Positions 30,952-38,411 of a DNA stretch of 38,411 nucleotides are shown here, in pieces. Position numbers and translations under genes: made by a program. Positions within the stretch are counted from its first letter, which is position 1; every line of letters starts with the position of its first letter. The stretch is from Geosiphon pyriformis. Its lineage: Eukaryota; Glomeromycota; Glomeromycetes; Archaeosporales; Geosiphonaceae. The notes beneath the pieces were generated by a model. The model was not told where the DNA came from and made no database searches. It worked only from the letters and a program-made list of their open reading frames with translations. The stretch spans positions 26,485 through 64,895 of the forward strand of contig JAAOMT010000526.1 of the NCBI GenBank assembly GCA_016748015.1, given 5' to 3'.

Positions 30952-31466
30952 TAAAAATAGTGCTTTCTGTGAAATTGTCAAAATTTATTTTGTTTCCTAT
31001 TATATGGGTAATTATTCATATCTGTTACAACAATCAGAAAAACACTTTAAAGCACACAACAAAAACGACCTAGACTTTATTGAACTTAATTTTTTGCCCT
31101 TCTGCTTGATTTGCTTCCCATTAAAGAACAATCTAGTAGACAATTCCAAGACTTTTGAAACTGGTTTCTGAACAAACATTCAGCTGAAACTTATACAGCT
31201 TATACAACTTATTATTTTAAACAAGCTTATTTTGAAGACAACTTTGAAAAAAGAAACAACAGCATTAATCAACTTTTATATTCCACAATCTTTGAATAAC
31301 AGCCTCCTGATTTCAAATACTTGAATTACTAAATTCACATTTGGATTGCTGCCCACCAGCTAGCTGAAACACTCTTTGAAACAGAAGAAGAAAGTTATTA
31401 AACTGCTTCTGTTTTTAATATTTTCTTAAGTAAATTAGAACATTTTACACAAACAGCTACTTTTGA
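30952..31466 (+). other. Leader of gypsy element 2
   Basis: Corresponds to 5740-6259 of element 1. The primer-site position has TAGTGCTTTCTG. The protein-like leader text is recognisable (SSRQFQDF and HSAETYT blocks) but broken by stops and a one-base indel relative to element 1. Confidence 0.5.
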
Positions 31467-32533
31467 ACTAATAACTAATGACTATATACAACAAAACATT
31501 CTAATCACCTTTCAAGGCATACAAACTGCTTTAGAGCGAAGAAATAACACCTCACTATTTTTATTTAAAAGCAATGCACAAGATCCAATTGAATGATTAA
31601 ATGACTTTGAAAAAGCTGCTACAGCCAACCAATATAATAATAAATACAAGTTTCAAATTGTTGATGGCTATCTTCAAGACTTTTCTGCTATTTGGTTTTT
31701 ACAAAAAACTAATATAAATGCTTAGCAAAGAATCATTAGATAGATATTAGCAAATGTTAAAAAAGATAACACCTTTTTTACTATCTGGTTTAAAATAAAA
31801 TTTAGAACCCCTATTTTAATATCTAAATAGTACATAGAATTAGAAAAAAGAACCCAAGATCTTGGTGAAGTTATAATTAAATATGCCAAAGCAATCAGAA
31901 AGTTAATCAAATAAGTAGACTTTAGAAGAAATTAGACAGAAAAACAGAAAATTCACTCCTTTACAAAAAGATTAAAAACTGATCTCTTATATGCTTTTTG
32001 TCCTTTTCTGGCTCTAAAAAACAATCTCACAATAGACATGGCTAGTGAACTTGTCCAACAAATTAAAAACAACCAAAGGATGCACTTGAAATCTACACTA
32101 CTAGTTTTTGCTTCTGCTCTTGCTTCTGTTATGGCTTCTGCTTTTCAAATGGCTGCTATTTCTTTCACTATTCAGACTTCAAATCTTAATAAACAATTAA
32201 TAGATAGACTCACAGTTAATATTGCCCAGTTATTAGAGCTTTTAGCCCAAAAAATCAGAGAAAATCAACAACTCCAAAAATCCAGATTTGAATCTTGTTT
32301 TAATCAATTCTAGCAACTTTCTTATTAAAAACAGCAAAATTATGACCCACCAATATGTTATCACTGTAAATTAACTGGATATTTTTTCAAAGATTGTAAT
32401 AATTCTCTTTTGCTTCCTCCAGTTCTCAGAAACAATTACAATCAAAAACAACAGAGTTCTCAATTAAAGACTCAATCATGCCAATATCAATTTCTTTAGA
32501 AAAGATCTCTTAATTAAAGCTACTGTTTATTAG
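31467..32533 (+). pseudogene. gag: gag of gypsy element 2, decayed
   Basis: The ATG of element 1 gag is ATA here. Capsid blocks are recognisable (the NNTSLFLF region, ITFQGIQTAL), with many stops. A clean piece at 32038-32313 has NNQRMHLKSTL and NKQLIDRLTVNIAQLLE. The zinc knuckle reads CYHCKLTGYFFKDC: the His is now Tyr (TAT at 32380-32382, from CAT). The end TTTATTAG matches the element 1 stop, including the -1 overlap with pol. Confidence 0.78.
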
Positions 32534-35222
32534 CTTTTAAACTAGTAGATGCACTTCCAAAGAATAATAGTGCAAACCAACCAGAAAAAAACTTTTTTTA
32601 TGCTTTTAAATTAACTAATAATGACTATACTATAGATAAACTAGCAATTAACACCTTTAAATTAACAAAAAAAAAGAAAAAAGCCAAGGTTAAATTCGTT
32701 TTAAACCCAAACAAAGCATTCACATCAACTGTTAATAACAATAAGCCACCAAAAACTAAAGTTTTTAAAAATTCTCCAAAGTTGGAACCCCCAGAAATAG
32801 TACAAAAATCTGGTCTCTATTTCATTGTGAAAGATCTCATAGAAACTCCAGCACACATCACATTTGGCCAACTAATGACTCACTTACAATTCAGAAAAAA
32901 TCTGCAAATTATTGATACCAAAAAAGAAGATACCAAAAACCAACAAGTGTTTTTGCCAAGCTGAACTCACTGACAACAGCAATATTATTTCTCTGATTTG
33001 CAAAGCCCAAGTGGCTGGCTACTTTATTGATTTAATATTAAACAGTAAATTATCTGTTAGTGTAATTACTAAACACTTTCTGGAAGCCATTGGAAAAAAA
33101 ATTGATAAATCTTCTACCCAGTCTATGACCAATGTACATGTTGACAAAAAAAAAAACCTGGACATAACCAAAGCTGTTCTGTTTGCATCAATAGTATCAG
33201 CATTAAAACAGACATAAAAGTATTTGAAGCAAACAAATACACTATTATTGTTGGTAATGAGTGCTCAAGAAAGCCAAAGTATTACTTGACTATAAACTTT
33301 ATAAGCTAATCATCAGATATAGTAAAAAACCTATTATGATTAAGTATTGTTATTGAACAACTCCTCCAGTATCCAAGCAAAACCAAGAAGAAAAACAATC
33401 AGATAAATCAGATGATAATGAGAATAATAAAAAAAAGATCAAAAAGAACAAAAAAAAACTGCTGAACTCACTTATACTATTTTTACCAGCAATGGCAAGC
33501 CAATAGACAAATCTTAAAGCTAACAAAGAAGAAATCATAATAAATAGCAAGCTGATTTGCTGGCCTTACTATGATAGCCTCAAAAAAATCTTTGATAGAA
33601 AACCTGATAAGAAAGCCAAATATAGCTATTGGTAACATAGTTCTTGTATCAAGTGCTAATACAATAAACCTTTGTATTTTTCTAGTAATAAATGCAAGTT
33701 CTGTTTGATCTATTACAAAGATTTACAGCTAATTAGTTTAATATTCAGAGAAGAACTAAAAGAAGTACAGAAGTTTTTTAAGAATAAACCACCTAAAATT
33801 TAATCACTAGTTGTAAAACAAAGAGAATCTTTCTTTAAAAAAAAAAAGTAGACATTAAAAATCTGTTGGCTAAAAATAGCTCAGTTATTTCAAAACAAGA
33901 TAATATTTTTAGGCAAACTTATGTAATACAACACATTATCACTACCAGAAAAACTTGTCCAATCTATTTAAAGCCTTATTAATCCAATTAATACAATGAT
34001 GAGTTTATTAAGAAAGAGATAACCTGAATAAAAAATCTTGAATTCATACAAGAAACCAAGAGTAAATGAGCTTTTCCAGTTGTAGTGGTATTCAAGAAAG
34101 GTAAAACTCTACGCTTCTGTATTAATTATTACCAATTAAATGCCATTACTATAAAAGACATATATCTATTTCTCAAGATTAATACAATGCTAAACAAATT
34201 CAATAATGCTACTTTCTTCTTAACTATTGACTTAACTACTGGATTTTGGCAAGTAAAAATAGATCCAAAAAGCAGAAAAAAAACTGCTTTCATTATTAAG
34301 TATGGCACCTATGAATTCACAGTCATATTTTTTGGTTTTATCAATGTCTCTTCTACTTTTCAACACCTAATAGACAAAGTATTTGAATCAGTAAAAAAAA
34401 ACTTTGTTCTGGTCTACTTAGATAACATAATAGTATACTCAAAAACCTGGAATGAACATCTTAAACACTTGCAAAAGGTTTTTGAACTTCTTAAAAATGC
34501 TGGCCTCAAGATCAACTCAATCAAATCTTTTTTTGGACGTCAATCTATCTAGTTCTTTGGTTATCTTATTACAAAAGATGGAATCTTCTCTGATTCAGCT
34601 AAAGTTAAAAAAGTCCAGAACATTAAACAACCAATAAATGTTCTTGAACTACACTTTTTTCTTGGTTTGGCTTCTTATTATTGCAAATTTATCAAAGATT
34701 TTTCCAAAATTACCTTTTCTCTCAATCAACTACTTAGAAAAAATATTAATTATTACTAGAGTACTCATCAACAAAAAGCTTTTGAAACACTAAAAAAAAA
34801 ACTTGTTACTGAACTAATTCTTAAACAATCTAACCTGAATCAATCTTTTATTCTTCACACTGATACATCTAGCTATGAACTTGGTGCTGTTCTTTTACAA
34901 AAAAATAAAGATAACAGAGAACATGCTATAGTATATGTCAGTAGAATCTTTACATCAGCAGAAAAAAACTATTCAGTTACTGAACAAGAATGCTTGGCAG
35001 TAGTTTGAATTATTAGTTACTGGAATCAATATTTTCTTGGTGTAAAATTTCTGGTAGTAACAGACCATCAAGCTTTGGTTTGACTGCATAACAAAAAGAA
35101 GTTAGAACATAAATGAATAACTTGCTGAATACTCTATCTGAATAAATTTGACTATGATATTTAACACCACAAAAGAGCTAATTATCAAAACACTAATGCT
35201 TTCTCTAAACTTATTATTCAGT
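32518..35222 (+). pseudogene. pol: pol of gypsy element 2: protease, RT and RNase H, decayed
   Basis: The protease active site DSG reads NSK (33041-33049), so the catalytic Asp is gone. RT blocks run from 34020: CINYYQLN, FLTIDLTTGFWQVK (first Asp kept), YEFTVIFFGF, then VYLDNIIVYSKTWNEHLKHL, where the YLDD box is YLDN (AAC at 34424-34426). RNase H follows with ILHTDTSSYELGAVL near 34850 and TEQECLAVV, then VTDHQALV and the terminal QNTNAFSK. Stops occur at many sites, mostly where element 1 has CAA, CAG or TGG. This copy shows the domain content that element 1 lost by deletion. Confidence 0.85.
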
Positions 35223-35374
35223 AATAATACAACTTTTCAACCAAACCAACTTAATTATTAGTAACTCCCTCATAAACAAACATAATAATAGACTTGAACA
35301 ACTATTCTGTCTTAATAAAATTTTTGGGTAAAAGACAATACCCACAAAACTACACTTGACAACAAAAAGAACAT

Positions 35375-36601
35375 TTGCACAAACAATCAAATTTCTATTT
35401 GATTTGCCAAAATCAGTTATATAAAAGAAACAAAAAAAATTCAAACTATTCTCAAAGAATCATAAGATTTAAAAAAAGAGAAATTGTGATTTATAACATA
35501 CATACTAATTCATTAGCTGGACACTTTGAAAAAACAAAAAAAATCCAGAAAACTTTAGCTTGCTATTATTGGTCTATCTTAGAAAAAGACATTGCTGAGT
35601 ACATTAAAATCTGTAATACCTGCCAAAAAGAAAGAAAACCCAATTGCAAAAAAGATATTTATCCAATCTTTGTTAATCAGTCATTTGACAGAATTGGCAT
35701 AGATGTTGTTAGATTTTTAACAATAACTGCTGATGGCAACAGATATATTATTACAGCTACCAACTATTTTACAAAGTGGATAGAAACAAAAGCCAACTCC
35801 AGACTAAACAGCAGTCTCAATAGCCAATTTCATTTATGAAAATATCATCTGCCATTATGGCTGCTTTAAAAAACTTTTATTTAATAAAAGAAGAGCTTAT
35901 TTTAGTATACTGGTTAAAAAACTTTGCAGAAAAATGAGAATATGTTATAAACTTTTCTCTTTTTACCATCCTTAAACAAATGGCCTAGTAAAACATTTTA
36001 ATAGAACACTATGTGAAACCTTAGCCAAAACCAGTAAAGAAACAAACTTATAGAACAAAGTACTGCCTTTAGCTTTGTTTACTTATAGAACTGTGAATTA
36101 TAATATAACAAATTATGAATCTTTTTATCTGCTCTATAAATACATAACAACACTACCAATAAAAACTAATATTGAAACAATACCCTTTGAAAAAATCACA
36201 ATAGAGAATTATAAAGATATTTTGCAAAAAAAACTTGGTATCATTCTTGACTTCTTAATAAAAACACAAATAATTGCTTTTGAAAAAATAAATCAGTTCC
36301 AAAAAAAGCTTAAGAAAAAAAAACCTATAAAACACTTTTTTTAAGTATTGATGACTTGATATTAGAATACTATTTAGATAAAAACAATGTCTATGGTAAT
36401 AAATTCTCTAGCCAGTAGAAAGAATCTTATATAGTCAACAAAGTTTTGAATAATAGTTCTTATATTCTTTAAGATCAATTTAAAACAATTTTTAATAATT
36501 GTTCTGTTCATGATCCACAAATTAAAAAATATTATAAACGACCTGATTGGTTGCCTGTTGTGGTAATACTGACTTAAATGATTAGCAAAAATCAAGTATA
36601 A
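35375..36601 (+). pseudogene. Integrase of gypsy element 2, decayed
   Basis: A clean piece (35375-35839) has the HHCC-type region HTNSLAGHF...CNTCQ and IGIDVV (first Asp kept). One extra base near 35795 shifts the frame. The second DDE Asp is Asn (AAT at 35883-35885, FNKRRA against SDKGRA in element 1), and the Glu is Lys (AAA at 35991-35993, GLVKHF against GLVECF). The C-terminal part (36100-36595) matches element 1 with several stops. Confidence 0.83.
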
Positions 36602-36642
36602 ATAAATACACTATTCCCAAAACAGAGGTATTTTCAATTGAT

Positions 36643-37299
36643 ATAAACAATTATTTTCTGGATTAAAACATTTAAAAAACTTTCTATACTCTTCATGAGT
36701 ATTAGATCAAAAACTATTCAAATGTTACTTTGACCATTGGAAAACAGATTACCATAACTAATAACAATAGAACACATATTGTTATTAGACCAAAGAAAAC
36801 CACTATTAGAAGAAAAAAAATTGGTAACAAAATGAATAAATATCTGTTAGAAAGTATAACAGCAGCTATACTCTCACTTTCCAATACAATTGGGAAAACA
36901 ATCTAAAAAATCTTGCTTATAGACAAAAACTTGTCATATAAAAGACAATTAAAACTCTTTAATTGTTTTGATGAAATTATAAAGAATATGAAACTCATGA
37001 AGAAAACAACTTTAGAGATACAGACAAAAATTTTGGGCATTATAAAGTTAGATGTTCTAAGAGTTTTAACTATTGCTAAAAGAGCCAAAACTCTAATACA
37101 AAGATTTGGTCTCTTAAAAACAAAACTTATTTTGTCTCAAGTATTATATATTCTATTCACAAAAAATTTCAACAAACTAGTTAGCTTTGAGTTAAACAAA
37201 ACTCTTTAATTAGATTATCTCATGAATAGCTTGATTTCACTAAAGCTCAAACTCTTTGGAGAAGATGATATTACAGTTAAAATTTACACTTTTTATTAG
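36643..37299 (+). pseudogene. ORF3 of gypsy element 2, unknown function, decayed
   Basis: Counterpart of element 1 ORF3 at the same place between integrase and 3' LTR. The ATG is ATA. Stops include TAG at the codon that is TAA in element 1. A clean piece at 36913-37209 keeps KNLSYKRQLKLF, RAKTLIQRFGLLKTKLIL and FNKLVSFELNKTL. The end (TTT TAT TAG, 37297-37299) lies inside the 3' LTR as in element 1. Similarity at the protein level across both copies supports a once-coding gene. Confidence 0.65.
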
Positions 37300-37946
37300 T
37301 TATTACATGTATTAGCCACTAATATTATATAATTAGCCACACTATTTTTAGATAGTAATTATTAATTTGATTATTGACTTGATTATTGACCTGATCATTG
37401 ATCTGATTATTAACCACTTTTGATAGCTATATAAGTGATGAATCTCTTAACTGTAAAATAGCATGTCAGAAATCAAGAAAATCAAATAAATAAAATAACA
37501 ACTTTTATCTCAATTTTTCTCTTATTACTAATTTTTTTTTCTCTACCTTTAAGTATCTGAATATCTTGGAATAAAAGATTACTTGTTGGTTATTCCCTAT
37601 CTTTTTTCTGAAATGTGTAATTGTAGCATTTGAAAATTATTAAATAAAATATGACTGAAAAATATCTGATACCTAATATTGAATTTTAAAAGCATTGATA
37701 TGAGGCATAGAATTATACCAGTGTGTAATTATTTGTTGACAATATAGACTATCTTTCTACTTTTAGATTCTCTAATTATCTTTTGAAAAGTATAGTGACT
37801 GAGATATTTTATAAGACTGATTTTGCATATTGAATTTATACTTATCTAATTTGCTCTTTGAAGTTAAATTCTCTTTGATTCTTTTTATCATTCTACAATC
37901 TTGTTCTCTTTTGTTATCTGTTAGCTTGTTATTCCAATCTGTAACA
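37269..37946 (+). repeat. 3' LTR of gypsy element 2
   Basis: 678 bases, equal in length to the 5' LTR, preceded by the polypurine tract GGAGAAGATGA (37258-37268) and ending in TAACA. The 12-bp repeats are at 37361-37416. Over the first 89 bases I count 12 differences from the 5' LTR, all transitions. Confidence 0.88.
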
Positions 37947-37950
37947 ATAG
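37947..37950 (+). repeat. Target site duplication, right (ATAG)
   Basis: ATAG directly after the 3' LTR, matching 30270-30273. LINE copy C resumes immediately afterwards. Confidence 0.75.
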
Positions 37951-38310
37951 TAACTATATCTATTAATTAAAAAGTAGAGAATTCTTATTTGTTAATTAGT
38001 AAATCAAATATTTTTATTGTTAAGAAAAATAAATCTCATAGATACTTAGACATTTTTTTATTTACTGATGGTCTTTTAAAATCTAGTATTATTAAAACTT
38101 ATTTGGGTATTAAATTTTTTACAAATTTGGTTTTAAAGAAAGCAGTATCTAACAAACAGTTTTATTACTTGGTGTTTGCTGTTTTGTAGCTAATAGTTGA
38201 TTACAAATTGCAGTTTAGTTATGTTTTTGCTAATGTGTACAAAAAATAGAACAGAATGTTAAAAAAAAGACTAAAACTCAAGACCAATTTACCTAAAAAT
38301 CTTCTCAATA
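37951..38310 (+). pseudogene. LINE copy C ORF2 continuation after gypsy element 2
   Basis: Contains IFIVKKNKSHRYLDIFLFTDGLLKSS, broken here for length from a longer match to copy B at 15930-16090, and then FFTNLVLKKAVSNKQFYYLV followed by a stop and IVDYKLQFSYV, which matches copy B after insertion 2 (17015 on). It confirms that both gypsy element 2 and insertion 2 interrupt the same LINE family ORF. The remaining bases to the window end are AT-rich and unassigned. Confidence 0.7.
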
Positions 38311-38411
38311 AAGTCATTTCCTATTGTTACCAGTAGAATTTTAACTATTAATTAGCATAAAAGTACTTTTATAATTCTTATTATTAATTAGCATATATTA
38401 ATATCATTTTA

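Larger units (their letters stand above)
30274..37946 (+). mobile_element. Ty3/gypsy LTR retrotransposon, element 2, full length but heavily mutated
   Basis: A complete element with 678-bp LTRs and a 4-bp target duplication, inserted into LINE copy C. The gene order equals element 1, and the RT/RNase H segment deleted there is present. Almost every gene is broken by stops that match C-to-T or G-to-A changes relative to element 1. Since it sits inside LINE copy C, it is younger than that LINE insertion. Confidence 0.9.

Overview
The window looks like a repeat-rich, AT-rich nuclear segment of a fungus, most likely an arbuscular mycorrhizal fungus (Glomeromycotina). That placement is inferred from three things: the AT-rich background, the style of the LINE and Ty3/gypsy proteins, and a spliced P-loop NTPase gene of a kind I remember as expanded in these fungi. 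No database was consulted. Nearly everything here is retrotransposon. One spliced host-type gene occupies a less AT-rich island. Layout: 1-1500 minus-strand LINE ORF1 with an A-tract tail (copy D); about 1590-5127 LINE copy A, ORF1 plus the start of ORF2; 5128-11598 Ty3/gypsy element 1, complete order but broken; 11599-19173 LINE copy B, nearly complete at its 3' end and interrupted by two related ~910-bp LTR-like insertions; 19174-20700 very AT-rich filler with one possible decayed protease remnant; about 21290-24569 a multi-exon P-loop NTPase gene; 24570-25440 AT-rich filler; 25440-30273 and 37951-about 38310 LINE copy C, split by Ty3/gypsy element 2 (30274-37946, 678-bp LTRs, 4-bp target duplication ATAG). 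A 20-N assembly gap at 27484-27503 separates two near-identical 437-bp stretches. The four LINE copies are one family: ORF1 ends in a CCHC zinc knuckle plus a coiled region, and ORF2 carries an endonuclease (EEP), a reverse transcriptase and an RNase H. The two gypsy elements are also one family: Gag with a CCHC knuckle, protease, RT, RNase H and integrase in pol, then an extra conserved ORF3 that runs into the 3' LTR. The elements carry clear cis-signals: 12-bp tandem repeats upstream of a TATA box in the gypsy LTRs, and 40-bp tandem hairpins downstream of a TATA box in the ~910-bp insertions. The most striking pattern is regional. Copies to the left of ~19.17 kb are damaged by scattered stops and indels. 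Copies to the right are saturated with C-to-T and G-to-A changes that have removed most catalytic and metal-binding residues I could check, while the host-type gene between them keeps a phase-consistent splice structure. This suggests a RIP-like or deamination-driven process acting on repeats, or an AT-drift compartment. The sequence alone cannot tell these apart.
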